DNA of 64,000 nt from JAJCYX01 sp965243825. GTDB lineage: Bacteria; Chloroflexota; Dehalococcoidia; Lucifugimonadales; Lucifugimonadaceae. Position 1 is the stretch's first letter; every line of letters begins with the position of its first letter. Below are positions 1 to 9,048 of this stretch, piece by piece. A program made the translations under genes and the position numbers. The stretch covers positions 2,480,001 to 2,544,000 of the forward strand of contig CBDEVT010000001.1 of NCBI GenBank assembly GCA_965243825.1, read 5' to 3'. A model generated the notes under the pieces. That model was not told the origin of the DNA and did no database searches. It worked only from the letters and a program-made list of their open reading frames with translations.

Positions 1-1734
1 GCTACCTGGCTGGATCCGAAGCGAAGCAGTTCCAAGCGCGGCATCAGCTCCTTTGGAGATGAAGAACGCGCCGTCGATCTGCCCCGTGAGAGTGCCACCA
101 ACAATTGGCAGGTTGATGAAGACTCCATCAGCAGGATCACCAACCGGAATCGGAATCGCGGCTTCCACGAGTACGTCCAGTGTCGCAACCGACGTATGCA
201 GGCTGGCCAGAGTCGATCCGGCCAGGTGACCCGCCAGGGCAGAGCATGAGGCGCCGCCATCATTGTCCGAGCAGGATGTTAGTGGACTCGTGCCTTCCGG
301 ACCGATTAGCAAACCAAGAACAAACTCATTGACGGTTGTGATAACGACCTGGTCGATGCTTTCGTCTTCATTGAAACTGAATTCAGCGGTAGCCGAAGTC
401 GGTGTGGACGGATCAAGCGACGGTCCCACAAACAGCACCTCACCGATGCCGTCCCAATTCACCTCGGACGGTCCTGGCTCAGGCATTATCCACTCGATGT
501 GGAGTTTTGCGGCCTTGTTCGGGTCTCGCTCGAATGAGTGCCACTCGTGATACTCGTTCTGCGTCACACCCTGTCCGCTTTCGAGCATCACAATGGAATC
601 TATTGCTCCGTAGCGGTCAACCAGTTCCTGCACTCCTGAAGTCAAGTCTGGCGTCATAACGACCGTGTCTGGTACACCTTTGCCCCATGTCCATTGAGCG
701 CTGAAGTCTGTACGGTCACCCCAGCGATGAGCGGGCGACGATTCCGGACTGAAGGAGTCCGGGCTGGCTTCGTCTTGAAGCGCGAGTTCTGTCTGAAAGA
801 GATGTCCCCAACCTTGCTGTGTTAGTTCGACGTGTGCACTGGTGATGATTGCGCCTTCGGGTATTGCGAGGTCATCCCATCTCCAGCCGCCGTATGTCGG
901 TCCAGCGATCCCTGGCGCTCCTGCCAGAACGCGATCGTCGTCATCTGAGTAGTGAGGCCATCCATTGGGGTCGTGGTAGGCGTCATCCTGACCTGAATCT
1001 ATGTGTGCCCAGATCTTTCCTGATTTAGGTTCAGGCATTATCCACTCGATGTGGAGTTTTGCGGCCTTGTTCGGGTCTCGCTCGAATGAGTGCCACTCGT
1101 GGTACTCGTTCTGCGTCACACCCTGTCCGCTTTCGAGCATCACAATGGAATCTATTGCTCCGTAGCGGTCAACCAGTTCCTGCACTCCTGCAGTCAAGTC
1201 TGGCGTCATTACGACCGTGTCCGGTGCACCTTTGCCCCATGTCCAATGTGCGCTGAAGTCTGTGCGGTCACCCCAGCGATGAGCGGGCGACGATTCCGGA
1301 CTGAAGGAGTCCGGGTTGGCCTCGTCCTGAAGTGCGAGTTCTGTCTGAAAGAGATGTCCCCAACCTTGCTGTGTTAGTTCGACGTATGCGCTGGTGATGA
1401 TTGCGCCTTCGGGTATTGCGAGGTCATCCCATCTCCAGCCGCCGTATGTCGGTCCAGCGATCCCTGGCGCTCCTGCCAGAACGCGATCGTCGTCATCTGA
1501 GTAGTGAGGCCATCCATTGGGGTCGTGATAGGCGTCATCCTGACCTGAATCTATGTGTGCCCAGATCTCATGTGGTGGCTGATCCGAAGCGATCGCAAGA
1601 TCTCCTCGTTCGCCAGCTGCAAGTGATGCGAGTACCGCCAGAGCTAAACCCGTAAACAGCAGGGTTGCCCTGGACAGGATGGATCTTTTCGAGGCCTTGA
1701 AACCGGATGATGATCGGACTTCTGTGGAACGCAT
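1..1734 (-). CDS. Secreted tandem-repeat protein, DNRLRE-like domains (3' end outside window)
   Basis: An open frame runs without a stop from an ATG at 1734 to the left edge (578 codons seen). The start is preceded by AGGTGG five bases upstream. The N-terminus has basic residues and then a hydrophobic stretch at about residues 25-43 (LLFTGLALAVLASLAAG), a signal peptide or anchor. Two near-identical domains of about 180 residues follow, each with HIDSGQDDAYHDPNGWPHYS, a Gly/Trp-rich strand, EGAIITSA and VELTQQGWGH, and ending in AAKLHIEW. This pattern (a beta-sandwich with 'GA.I.SA.v.l') resembles DNRLRE / CBM96-like extracellular adhesion or carbohydrate-binding modules. A third, different region follows with an Ala/Thr-rich stretch. 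The function is probably extracellular binding. The family call is from pattern only; secretion and duplication are read directly. The ParA gene diverges from it. Confidence 0.72.
   Translation of the reverse strand, partial: MRSTEVRSSSGFKASKRSILSRATLLFTGLALAVLASLAAGERGDLAIASDQPPHEIWAHIDSGQDDAYHDPNGWPHYSDDDDRVLAGAPGIAGPTYGGWRWDDLAIPEGAIITSAYVELTQQGWGHLFQTELALQDEANPDSFSPESSPAHRWGDRTDFSAHWTWGKGAPDTVVMTPDLTAGVQELVDRYGAIDSIVMLESGQGVTQNEYHEWHSFERDPNKAAKLHIEWIMPEPKSGKIWAHIDSGQDDAYHDPNGWPHYSDDDDRVLAGAPGIAGPTYGGWRWDDLAIPEGAIITSAHVELTQQGWGHLFQTELALQDEASPDSFSPESSPAHRWGDRTDFSAQWTWGKGVPDTVVMTPDLTSGVQELVDRYGAIDSIVMLESGQGVTQNEYHEWHSFERDPNKAAKLHIEWIMPEPGPSEVNWDGIGEVLFVGPSLDPSTPTSATAEFSFNEDESIDQVVITTVNEFVLGLLIGPEGTSPLTSCSDNDGGASCSALAGHLAGSTLASLHTSVATLDVLVEAAIPIPVGDPADGVFINLPIVGGTLTGQIDGAFFISKGADAALGTASLRIQPGS
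479..1568. repeat. Two-copy in-frame tandem duplication (552-bp period)
   Basis: Copy A is 479-1016 and copy B is 1031-1568, separated by a 14-bp linker. I count about 15 substitutions and no gaps over 538 bp, so about 97% identity. The period (552 bp, 184 codons) keeps the reading frame of the leftward secreted gene. Most changes are synonymous; the changed residues include S/A, Q/H, H/Y and S/N pairs. The near identity points to a recent duplication or ongoing gene conversion. Confidence 0.95.
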
Positions 1735-2042
1735 TGGCCACCTGTTCACACTTGGGGGTTGTGCCGAACCGCGCGACTGCGGTCAGCTGGTGAAGCGACG
1801 TGGAATGGAGGATGAATCTCTCATAGTTCGAAACTCCAACCTTGTACTGAAGATAAAGAAAATCAGCCTGCCTGATAGTGTGATCAACCGGCAAGCATGT
1901 ATGGTGAAATGCGAAAGCCGCTAGCTTGAGTAAACCCGGGGATAGTCTCAATGTGTTGAAGTGCAGGGAACTCGAACCTGGCGCTGCCGCGTAAGATAGG
2001 CGTCAGCTACTTCATTTGCCGACTCTTCAAGGCGTTAGCCAC
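1735..2042. other. Divergent intergenic region
   Basis: This 308-bp spacer separates the leftward secreted repeat protein from the rightward ParA gene and must carry both promoters. A short open frame crosses it on the minus strand but has no coding character. I see no convincing -35/-10 pair, repeat or RNA gene. Confidence 0.4.
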
Positions 2043-2840
2043 GTGAAAGTCATATCCGTCTACAGCATCAAAGGTGGCGTTGGTAAGACCGCCGCAGCGG
2101 TCAACCTGGCTTATCTCTGTGCACTCGAAGGGGCTCGAACTCTCGTCTGGGATCTGGACCCGCAGGCCGCAGCGACCTACTACCTTGGTCAGAAGGCCGG
2201 GGTGAAACGGAGCGCCAAGAAGCTGATATTCGGTGATGCCGAACTCAGCGACATTGTCACCGAAACCCAGTACACAAATCTCGACGTTATTCCTGCTGAC
2301 TTCCGCAACAGGAAACTCGACCTGTTCCTTGATCGAGGCAAGAAAAACGCACATCGAAGGTTGGACAAGTTACTTGCGCCGTTAGCAGCCGATTATGACT
2401 GCATAGTTCTTGACTGCCCGCCGGGTATCAACTTGCTCTCGGAGAGCGTTTTCTATGCCTCCGATGTCCTCCTGGTTCCGATCATTCCGACGACGCTTTC
2501 GGTGCGGGCATTCGATCTGCTAACCAAGTACGTTCAGGAAGAGCAAAGGAAGGATCGCATTCGCGATATTTCGATAGCCGCGTTCTTCTCAATGGTCGAC
2601 CGGCGCAAGCAACTGCACAATAGCTTCGTTGAGGTGTTGCCAGAGGAGCGTGCAGGTGTCCTCAGATGCGTGATCCCAAGTGCAACGGAGATCGAGCGGA
2701 TGGGTGTGAATCGTGCCCCTGTCCATGCTTTCGCGTCCTCAAGCCGCGCTGCAGCCGCCTACGAGGATCTCTGGCACGAGGTTAAGGCGCAGCTAGGGAA
2801 CAGCTGGCTCGGCTCAAACCTTGCGGTGGCGGCCCAGTAA
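2043..2840 (+). CDS. ParA/MinD-family P-loop ATPase (orphan)
   Basis: A deviant Walker A ATPase of 265 aa. The N-terminus MKVISVYSIKGGVGKT holds the signature-lysine P-loop (KGGVGKT). WDLDPQAAATYYLG is the Walker A' region and VLDCPPG the Walker B region. These ATPases dimerise on ATP, bind DNA or membrane non-specifically, and position chromosomes, plasmids or protein complexes. I chose the GTG at 2043, with AAGG about 12 bases upstream; an in-frame TTG at 2016 would add nine residues that do not look like the family. No parB, centromere-like repeat or recognisable cargo gene is adjacent, so its cargo is unknown. The next gene is convergent. Confidence 0.9.
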   Translation: MKVISVYSIKGGVGKTAAAVNLAYLCALEGARTLVWDLDPQAAATYYLGQKAGVKRSAKKLIFGDAELSDIVTETQYTNLDVIPADFRNRKLDLFLDRGKKNAHRRLDKLLAPLAADYDCIVLDCPPGINLLSESVFYASDVLLVPIIPTTLSVRAFDLLTKYVQEEQRKDRIRDISIAAFFSMVDRRKQLHNSFVEVLPEERAGVLRCVIPSATEIERMGVNRAPVHAFASSSRAAAAYEDLWHEVKAQLGNSWLGSNLAVAAQ

Positions 2841-2844
2841 ATGC

Positions 2845-2873
2845 GGCGGTAATAAATCGGGTTATTCACCGCC
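2845..2873. terminator. Possible hairpin between convergent genes
   Basis: GGCGGT (2845-2850) pairs with ACCGCC (2868-2873), and AATAA/TTATT extends the stem with one bulged C. It lies between the ParA stop and the sulfatase stop. There is no strong T-run, so it is a weak bidirectional terminator candidate. Confidence 0.35.
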
Positions 2874-2878
2874 TTCCA

Positions 2879-4576
2879 TCAGTCGGTCGCCCGACCTATC
2901 TGCCTTGGCAACGGGACTGGAACGAAATCCTCAGTCTCGATCATCCAATCGGCCAGCTTCAGGCGAAGTTTTGAGACGACGTTCTCATATTCGGGCTGAA
3001 AGGCAAGATTCTCAAGTTCCCAGGGATCATTTTCAAGGTCGTACAACTCGTCGATATCCCCCGGCCCGCCATCCGAACCTGACGTTACCGTTGCATCGCT
3101 GGCCATCGGATCGTGAACGTATTTCCAGCGCTCAGTTCGTACCATTTTTCGACGGCCCTCAGCTTCGCGTGCCCACAGCGACTCTATAATAGTTCGGTAA
3201 CCCCAGGGCTTTGGTAGTGCCTCAAGCATTCTCAACGTGAAGGCTGGTCCGCCAGTGCCGTACTCGGAGAATGCCGCGTTTCGAGCCGGGGAGTCAGTGA
3301 CAGTTGGCAGCGAGACTCCTTGCATTCTCCGTTCGACAGATCGCTTCAACGTTCCGTTTTCGCGCCAGATGTCTGTTGAATCGTAGTGCTCCTCGGACTG
3401 GGCGTCAGAGCCTTCGAGGGGCTGGTCCTCACTGCCATCAAATGTTGCTAGGTCCTGGAGCTTCAAGGCGGTCGGAAGAATATCGATCGTGTTCACAGGT
3501 GAATTTTCGACGATGCCTTGCGGTACATTGCCGCCCGGCCAGGAGACGATCAGCGGTACACGAACGAGACAGTCGTAGAACACTCCACCTTTGACCGCCA
3601 TGCCGTGTTCGCCCATGAAATCACCGTGATCGGCCGTGAACACAATAATCGTGTCATCTCTGAGGCCGAGTTCTTCGAGCTTGTCAACGATTCGTCCGAT
3701 CGAGTCGTCCACGAATCTTGTCATGGCCTGGTAGACGGAAATGACCCCTCTCCGATGCTCTTCTGTGTCTTCGTCTTGCCTCATCATCGCGGCCAGAACA
3801 CGGTTTCGTTCTGGCGCTGTACCGTCTGTGTATTCGTCAGCACGCTGCGGGGGCAGCTCAACGTCCTCAGGTGGGAACATATCTGCATAGCGTCGTGGAG
3901 CTTCGAACGGCTCATGAGGATCTGGGAAAGATGTCCAGAGAGCAAAAGGCTTCGGTTCAGCCTCTTGCCATTCGCCACCTGAGTATCTATCCAGGAAGGA
4001 TTCGACCTGGCTGGCGATCACTGAGCTCCCGTAATGAGATTCATCGTTGTCGGTCACTGCATATGCGATCCGAGGGCTCTGGGAGTTCTCCCGAAGGGTT
4101 TCACGCACCTGATGTCCCGAGTCGATCAATGGTTCCGGAACGGTCCAGTCCATCCCAGTGTTCCCGACGTTTTCACCGGCGTAACCGCCTTTTGGCAATC
4201 CGCGGTGAGATATCTCGCAACGGACGTCGAAAAGTGCGAGGTCCTCATCACGGACGAAACAGTGATTCTTACCTATGAGCCCGGTCACATATCCGGCCTC
4301 TTTCCAGATCTGGAAAGCGTGCACCTCGCCAGCGGGCATCAGAGTTTCGTTTCTGCGGCAGCCAGTCGAGTGGGGATAGCGTGATGTCATCACCGAAGTC
4401 CGAGCTGGAACACAAAGGGGGTGGGGAGTGATTGCCGTCTCGAAGCGAACTCCCTGCGCGGCCAGCTTCTCAAGTGCGGGAGTTTCGATACCGATTTCAG
4501 AGTACATGCGAAGTATCGACCACTTCATCTGATCGGCCATGATGAAGAGGATGTTCGGACGTTTGTGTGAAGTCAC
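2879..4576 (-). CDS. Type I sulfatase (alkaline-phosphatase superfamily)
   Basis: A 565-aa sulfatase. RPNILFIMADQMKW at residues 6-19 supplies the first metal-binding Asp. The sequence CVPAR near residue 56 is the C-x-[PA]-x-R core whose Cys is converted to formylglycine. DPHEPFEAP and IIVFTADHGDFMGEHG (about 330-345) are the other metal and active-site segments. It would hydrolyse sulfate esters of sugars or other organics. No signal peptide is visible, so it appears cytoplasmic and would act on imported substrates. No maturase (FGE or anSME) lies in the window. A second sulfatase of a different subfamily is at 62239-63552. It could also be a phosphonate monoester hydrolase-like member, because the enzymes share this fold. 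Confidence 0.9.
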   Translation of the reverse strand: MTSHKRPNILFIMADQMKWSILRMYSEIGIETPALEKLAAQGVRFETAITPHPLCVPARTSVMTSRYPHSTGCRRNETLMPAGEVHAFQIWKEAGYVTGLIGKNHCFVRDEDLALFDVRCEISHRGLPKGGYAGENVGNTGMDWTVPEPLIDSGHQVRETLRENSQSPRIAYAVTDNDESHYGSSVIASQVESFLDRYSGGEWQEAEPKPFALWTSFPDPHEPFEAPRRYADMFPPEDVELPPQRADEYTDGTAPERNRVLAAMMRQDEDTEEHRRGVISVYQAMTRFVDDSIGRIVDKLEELGLRDDTIIVFTADHGDFMGEHGMAVKGGVFYDCLVRVPLIVSWPGGNVPQGIVENSPVNTIDILPTALKLQDLATFDGSEDQPLEGSDAQSEEHYDSTDIWRENGTLKRSVERRMQGVSLPTVTDSPARNAAFSEYGTGGPAFTLRMLEALPKPWGYRTIIESLWAREAEGRRKMVRTERWKYVHDPMASDATVTSGSDGGPGDIDELYDLENDPWELENLAFQPEYENVVSKLRLKLADWMIETEDFVPVPLPRQIGRATD

Positions 4577-4694
4577 CAGGAGGTCTCCGCGTCTAATGGC
4601 AGCAAAAGGTGACTGCGATCTTAAGGCGCGGAATGAAGTTCAGCCAGTGGCGATGGATTGGATCGCTAATTCAGCCAGACGACTGCCAGGGTGA

Positions 4695-4952
4695 CTAACG
4701 GTCCATCAAGCGCTCGATGAAGTGACGACCGGTCTTGAAACCCAATCCGAGCATCGCACCGGCTCCCATCCCTGCGAAGACACCGACAAAAGGCTGATTG
4801 GTAACGATTCCGAAGACGACCCCGGCGATTGTTCCAAGAGTGAGAATGCCGTAGAACTCGGCACCGTTGTCCTGGTCTGGTTGCAGGTATTGCGACTGGG
4901 AATATGGTGAAGCTTCGAAGCTTGCTGGCGTTGAATCGCTGTACTTGAGCAT
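4695..4952 (-). CDS. Small glycine-rich membrane protein
   Basis: An 85-aa protein. A polar N-terminus of about 30 residues precedes two hydrophobic, glycine-rich helices (ILTLGTIAGVVFGIVT and VGVFAGMGAGAMLGLGF) with glycine-zipper spacing, and a basic C-terminal end (KTGRHFIERLMDR). The start ATG at 4952 has AAAGGAAA upstream, which supports translation. It probably sits in the cytoplasmic membrane as a hairpin. I do not recognise a named family. It stands alone between the sulfatase and the AlkD-like gene. Confidence 0.75.
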   Translation of the reverse strand: MLKYSDSTPASFEASPYSQSQYLQPDQDNGAEFYGILTLGTIAGVVFGIVTNQPFVGVFAGMGAGAMLGLGFKTGRHFIERLMDR

Positions 4953-5077
4953 GACGGTTTCCTTTTGTCTTGCTCAAATTTTGAGTGAATTGGCGTTAAG
5001 GAAAAATTACCAGCGGGGAACTCCCAACCTTATTCACACAAAATGATCCGTTGCCGGATAGGAATCTGGAGCCGGTA

Positions 5078-5821
5078 CTAGGAAGGCGAGCCGGATTTTG
5101 CTGCCTGAATGAACAGGCTTGCTTGTCGCTCCGGCAGATACCTTGTTGCTTCTCGAACGGTTAGCACTGAGCACCTGTGAGCGTTCCGTGTGAGCCATTC
5201 TGCCGCCAACTCCGGTCTCTTTTTCGAGGTTTCGCGAAGGATCCAGCCGATTGCTTTTCTGATGAAGAATTCCTTTTCTTCCATCATCGACTCCGCATAT
5301 CCAGCGAAGCGTTGAAAATCCCCAGACCCACTTCGAAGTGGAACCAAAAGAGCAAGCATGGCCGCGCGCCGTAGCCAGAAATTCTCACCAACAACCCAAC
5401 GGTCCAGCACCTTCGTTTCCTCTGGGTACCGTTTCAAGAGGTTACCCATGGTATGTACAGAAAGGTTGTCGACATACGCCCAGGTGTGTGATTGATCGAT
5501 TAAGCGTTCTATGAGTGCCGTGTCTTCGGCTACGAGGAGATCGGATTGAGCATTGAGGATCTCAATGGCCAGCATCTTCGCCTCATGCACGTTCTGCGAC
5601 CACAACTCTTCTGCGATCGCGACTACATCGGCGCGACTCATTTCTGGATGAGCCTTTACATATGCCTTGGCGTGCACCCGAATGACCGGGACCTTCACAC
5701 CGATATGCTGCATATTCTCGGGGCTTTTCAGATACCGCTTTTCATTGACTGCACGAATGGGGTCGGCCTCTCTTTTCAGATTGGTGATTAGCTCGTCAGC
5801 GACATCTAAAGTGGTTGGCAT
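5078..5821 (-). CDS. DNA alkylation repeat protein (AlkD-like)
   Basis: A 247-aa all-helical HEAT-like repeat protein of the AlkD / DNA-alkylation-repair family (usual size 220-250 aa). Members excise N3- or N7-alkylated purines without base flipping. Family features are YLKSPENMQHIGVKVP near the N-terminus, SHTWAYVDNLSVHTMGNLL (holding the conserved Asp) and FWLRRAAMLALLVPLR, then KEFFIRKAIGWILRE. I chose the ATG at 5821, with AGGGAT eight bases upstream; a TTG at 5842 would overlap the upstream gene's stop. It lies 10 bp downstream of the MDMPI-like gene in the same direction, so they are probably cotranscribed. Confidence 0.88.
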   Translation of the reverse strand: MPTTLDVADELITNLKREADPIRAVNEKRYLKSPENMQHIGVKVPVIRVHAKAYVKAHPEMSRADVVAIAEELWSQNVHEAKMLAIEILNAQSDLLVAEDTALIERLIDQSHTWAYVDNLSVHTMGNLLKRYPEETKVLDRWVVGENFWLRRAAMLALLVPLRSGSGDFQRFAGYAESMMEEKEFFIRKAIGWILRETSKKRPELAAEWLTRNAHRCSVLTVREATRYLPERQASLFIQAAKSGSPS

Positions 5822-5831
5822 GGTGGTATCC

Positions 5832-6470
5832 CTACCGACCAATCCAACGGCTATGTCGGACCTCTTTGCCGTCCCATTCCTCTAGCGGCGCGTTATGCCA
5901 CATCCAGTCCTCACCTGGTCGACTGCGATCTTGGAGGTCCTCCCGGTTGGTCGCAAAAAGCAGCGTTTGCCAGCGTGGAGTGTCCGTAGGTGCCCACGGG
6001 AACAGGCGACGAAGAATGCGGTCCGAGATCATTTCATCGCCTGAAATCTTTACCTCCGTAGCTGCAGCTGCGTCCCAGCAGTGCAGAAGCACTTCAGCGC
6101 ACCCCATGGCTAGGTAGCCTTCCGCGTCTGGCGAACCGGCGGAGTGCCATGCTCGAGTCCCCGGAGGTACGCCACGAGCCACCGCCGCCAGCAAGGCCGA
6201 TTGAGACATGATCAGTTCCGGCAGGTTTTCTCCCGTGATGACGGACTCATCCTGACGGATCGTCTGCGTGTAAGCAGGTGATCCACTCGCTAACTGTGTC
6301 GCATATGACAACAAGGCGCCGCATATGTGGGATGCGATGACCAGCCTGCTCCACGTCATGTTCGGAGGATTTCGTGACCAGAGGTCGTCGGATACAACCT
6401 TAAGCGTTTCGCGCGCTGTTTCACCGCAGATGATCAGGTCGTCCGGCGTCACGGGATCTCGTTCTGCCAT
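5832..6470 (-). CDS. MDMPI/DinB-superfamily protein (maleylpyruvate isomerase-like)
   Basis: A 212-aa protein with the fold of mycothiol-dependent maleylpyruvate isomerase / DinB proteins. The recognisable parts are an N-terminal helical region (ETLKVVSDDLWSRNPPNMTW), LLHCWDAAAA in the middle, and a C-terminal RSRPGEDWMWHNAPLEEWDG. That last motif is typical of the wider actinobacterial-type MDMPI family. Some members are thiol-dependent transferases or isomerases; the substrate here cannot be read. The clear metal-binding His triad of DinB enzymes is not evident to me. It lies between the M20 peptidase (15 bp upstream) and the AlkD-like gene. Confidence 0.75.
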   Translation of the reverse strand: MAERDPVTPDDLIICGETARETLKVVSDDLWSRNPPNMTWSRLVIASHICGALLSYATQLASGSPAYTQTIRQDESVITGENLPELIMSQSALLAAVARGVPPGTRAWHSAGSPDAEGYLAMGCAEVLLHCWDAAAATEVKISGDEMISDRILRRLFPWAPTDTPRWQTLLFATNREDLQDRSRPGEDWMWHNAPLEEWDGKEVRHSRWIGR

Positions 6471-6484
6471 TGATTGACTCGTTG

Positions 6485-7843
6485 TTACTGTGCCTCACAC
6501 ATGTCGTGGGCCAGGGCGATCATGCATTTCGTTCCGCTGATTAGCGAAGCGATGCCGACCGATTCGTTTGTGCCATGCGCCATCGAAAGCATCGGGTCGT
6601 CATCGGGATGAGATCCTGCGAATCCGTAAGTCACGATGCCCAGGTTGCGAGTGAACCTTGAATCGGTGAAACCGTTGCTAATTGCAGGTACCCACTGGAT
6701 GTCATCACGCTGCACGGCGAGGGACTGCGCACGCTTGATCGCTTCAGCAAGCGGCGTCTCGAATTCTGAAGAGTTAGGAACGGACATGTAGTCGATTTCG
6801 TACTCGACGCCTTCAACGCCATCCAGCACCTTGTCGAGTTGCTCACGAACGTATGCTTCGGTCTGGAATGGCAGCGTTCGTACATCGCATACGAGGGTGA
6901 ATGTCTCAGGAACGCTGTTTGACTTAATGCCTCCGTTGATCATCGTGGGAGTAAGAACCATTCTGGAGAGAGCGCGCAATAAAGACGCCAGGCGAGGACT
7001 CTTTTCCTGGGCCTCTGCGATCACTGCCTCGACGTTTTGGGGAGTTGGCCGTTCCTCGATGGTGAATTTTCCAAGGTGGTCCCAGATCGGTAGCGATGTG
7101 TCCAGTTCCGGCTCGTAATGTTCAATCGAACCGAGCGCTTTCGCCAGGGAATAGCTTGCGTTTCGACCTGTCCAGGGCACAGAGGCGTGTGTGCTCTCTC
7201 CGCGGAACGTGATCTTGATCTCAAGCCGACCCTTTTCACCCGTCCCAAGGAGATACGAGAGCGAATTGCCAATCTCTACAGGGGTTCCGCCACCTTCATT
7301 TACTGCAAAGTCGGACTCGAGAGATTCGGGGTGGTTGTCAGCAAGCCAACCGAAACCCCAGCGGCCTCCATGCTCCTCGTCGGCGCCACTCACAAGCCTG
7401 AGACTATGCTTAAGCTTCACATCGTTACGTTTCAGGATTGCGAAGGCCATTAGCTGGCAGGTGAGCAATGCCTTGCAGTCGCTCGCACCTCGGCCATAAA
7501 TTCGGCCACCTTCGATCGTCGCGGAGAATGGCTCATAGCGCCATTTGTCGTAGTTCTCGACCGGCACGACGTCCGTGTGGGACATGAACATCAGCGGTGT
7601 GCGTTCCTGCTCACCTGGATAGACAGAGATGATGTTGCCGCGCTCTGTGTCACGCGCCAACACCTCGGACGCTAGTCCCTCATTGTCAAGCCAGCTGCTG
7701 ATGTAATTGGTGACCTTCGTCTCATCGCCCGTTGGCATGTAACCGGTGTTTACCGATGGGATGCGCACCAGGTCTTGTTCAAGGCTGACTATCTCCTCAG
7801 TCAGCGTGTCGACTTGATCGAGCATGTCTTGCAGGTTTGCCAT
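6485..7843 (-). CDS. M20-family metallopeptidase / deacylase
   Basis: A 452-aa dizinc hydrolase (M20/M25/M40). MFMSHTDVVPVE (about residues 84-95) gives the first metal His with the catalytic Asp. GRGASDCKALLT gives the bridging Asp, and GADEEHGGRWG gives the general-base and metal Glu residues. A lid/dimerisation domain is inserted in the middle (RLEIKITFRGESTHASVPW). The family removes N-terminal amino acids or acyl groups from small peptides and amides; the exact substrate is unknown. Cytoplasmic, with no signal peptide. It is probably in one transcript with the MDMPI-like gene. Confidence 0.9.
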   Translation of the reverse strand: MANLQDMLDQVDTLTEEIVSLEQDLVRIPSVNTGYMPTGDETKVTNYISSWLDNEGLASEVLARDTERGNIISVYPGEQERTPLMFMSHTDVVPVENYDKWRYEPFSATIEGGRIYGRGASDCKALLTCQLMAFAILKRNDVKLKHSLRLVSGADEEHGGRWGFGWLADNHPESLESDFAVNEGGGTPVEIGNSLSYLLGTGEKGRLEIKITFRGESTHASVPWTGRNASYSLAKALGSIEHYEPELDTSLPIWDHLGKFTIEERPTPQNVEAVIAEAQEKSPRLASLLRALSRMVLTPTMINGGIKSNSVPETFTLVCDVRTLPFQTEAYVREQLDKVLDGVEGVEYEIDYMSVPNSSEFETPLAEAIKRAQSLAVQRDDIQWVPAISNGFTDSRFTRNLGIVTYGFAGSHPDDDPMLSMAHGTNESVGIASLISGTKCMIALAHDMCEAQ

Positions 7844-7872
7844 GTTTCCTCGTTAGCTCCCAGCGATTCGAG

Positions 7873-9048
7873 TTATCGGCTTACGTAAAGGTTGCTGTTG
7901 TGTTCGGAGATGTCTGGTGAGTCGTTGGGTGGACCGCCAACGCTAGGAATCAGCCCCGCCTTGCGGTCATCAAGTGTCTTTTGCCATGCTCGCTTGAGAT
8001 CAGAGGTGTGGCCTCGGAAGTGCGGCATTACATAGCGCGCAAATAGTTCAAGCGAGTACTTGATTCGCGCCTGATCGGTCCATTCGTGAGTGGCGATCAT
8101 CAGGCCGCCAAAACCTCCAGTCTCATCATAAAGCTGCTGAATCTGTTCTATAGCCTCATCTGGAGTACCAATAATCCACCGACGTTTCTGGACGATCTCT
8201 TCGGCCGTGAGGGAGTCCGGGTCTTGGTCCGGATGCATGATCCACTGAGAGGGAGTGTTGATGGTGTAGAAGTACTTGTGGACGTCCCGTTTGATCCCTT
8301 CGCGAACTTCAGCCCAGGCTTGCTCGTGGGTGTCTGCAAGATGCACATAAGTCACGACCCGGAAATCATCCCGATCGGGCTTCTTGCCGTGCCGACCGCC
8401 GTGATATTCGACTTTGTCCCACTGCTCGTTGAGCGGAACCGCGTTTGGTGGACCACCTCCCGCAAGAGAGAACAGAATCATGTCGTACATTGCGGCGAAC
8501 TCCAAAGAGCGTTCGCTGCCGACCGATGCCGTGGCCAGCTTCAGGCGGGGCTGCTGGTAAGACCTGAGCTGGAGCATCATGTCTTTGATCGACCAGTACT
8601 TCCCATCGTAGGTGACCGGACCTGCAGTTTCGAGTAGCTTCACGATGATCTCGGTCGACTCCCGCATCATCGGATTGAGGTCCTGGGGTGGGATGTTGAA
8701 CAACTGGATGTCTGGAGGAAGGCTGCTGGGACCCACACCGAGAACTGCTCTACCGCGTGTCATGTGATCAAGGAACGCGAACCGTTCGGCGACATGAAAC
8801 GGGTGATGAAACGGCAGGCCGACGACAGATGTGCCGAGCCTTATTCGATGCGTCGTGGCAGAGGCTTTTGCTAACACCATTTCCGGGGAGGGAATGGTCT
8901 CCCATCCTGCGGAGTGGTGCTCACCGATGTAGAACTCGTCGAAGTCCAGCTCTTCGGCGTAGTTGATCAGGTCGATATCGCGGTCGAAGGCCAGTGATGG
9001 ATTCTCGCTGGGCAGATGCAAAGGCATCATAAAGAACGAATATTTCAT
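7873..9048 (-). CDS. LLM-class flavin-dependent monooxygenase (FMNO)
   Basis: A 391-aa bacterial-luciferase-like TIM barrel. Family signatures are FDEFYIGEHHSAGWETIPSP near residue 45, TTHRIRLGTSVVGLPFHHP and DHMTRGRAVLGVGPSS. A C-terminal GTPDEAIEQIQQL holds the usual late helix. These enzymes use reduced FMN and O2 to oxidise aldehydes, ketones, sulfonates or other organics. Expanded sets are a known trait of SAR202 bacteria, where they are proposed to attack recalcitrant organic matter. I chose the ATG at 9048 (MKYSFFMMPLHLP); the frame stays open 28 codons further upstream but with no family similarity. No flavin reductase is adjacent. Confidence 0.9.
   Translation of the reverse strand: MKYSFFMMPLHLPSENPSLAFDRDIDLINYAEELDFDEFYIGEHHSAGWETIPSPEMVLAKASATTHRIRLGTSVVGLPFHHPFHVAERFAFLDHMTRGRAVLGVGPSSLPPDIQLFNIPPQDLNPMMRESTEIIVKLLETAGPVTYDGKYWSIKDMMLQLRSYQQPRLKLATASVGSERSLEFAAMYDMILFSLAGGGPPNAVPLNEQWDKVEYHGGRHGKKPDRDDFRVVTYVHLADTHEQAWAEVREGIKRDVHKYFYTINTPSQWIMHPDQDPDSLTAEEIVQKRRWIIGTPDEAIEQIQQLYDETGGFGGLMIATHEWTDQARIKYSLELFARYVMPHFRGHTSDLKRAWQKTLDDRKAGLIPSVGGPPNDSPDISEHNSNLYVSR

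Noticed and set aside
1568..1951. Minus-strand open frame over the start of the secreted repeat gene
   Set aside because: It is in a different frame from the signal peptide and repeats, and the frame starting at 1734 explains the region better.
1960..2000. GGTTCGAGTTCC on the minus strand resembling a tRNA T-arm
   Set aside because: No complete cloverleaf can be built around it.
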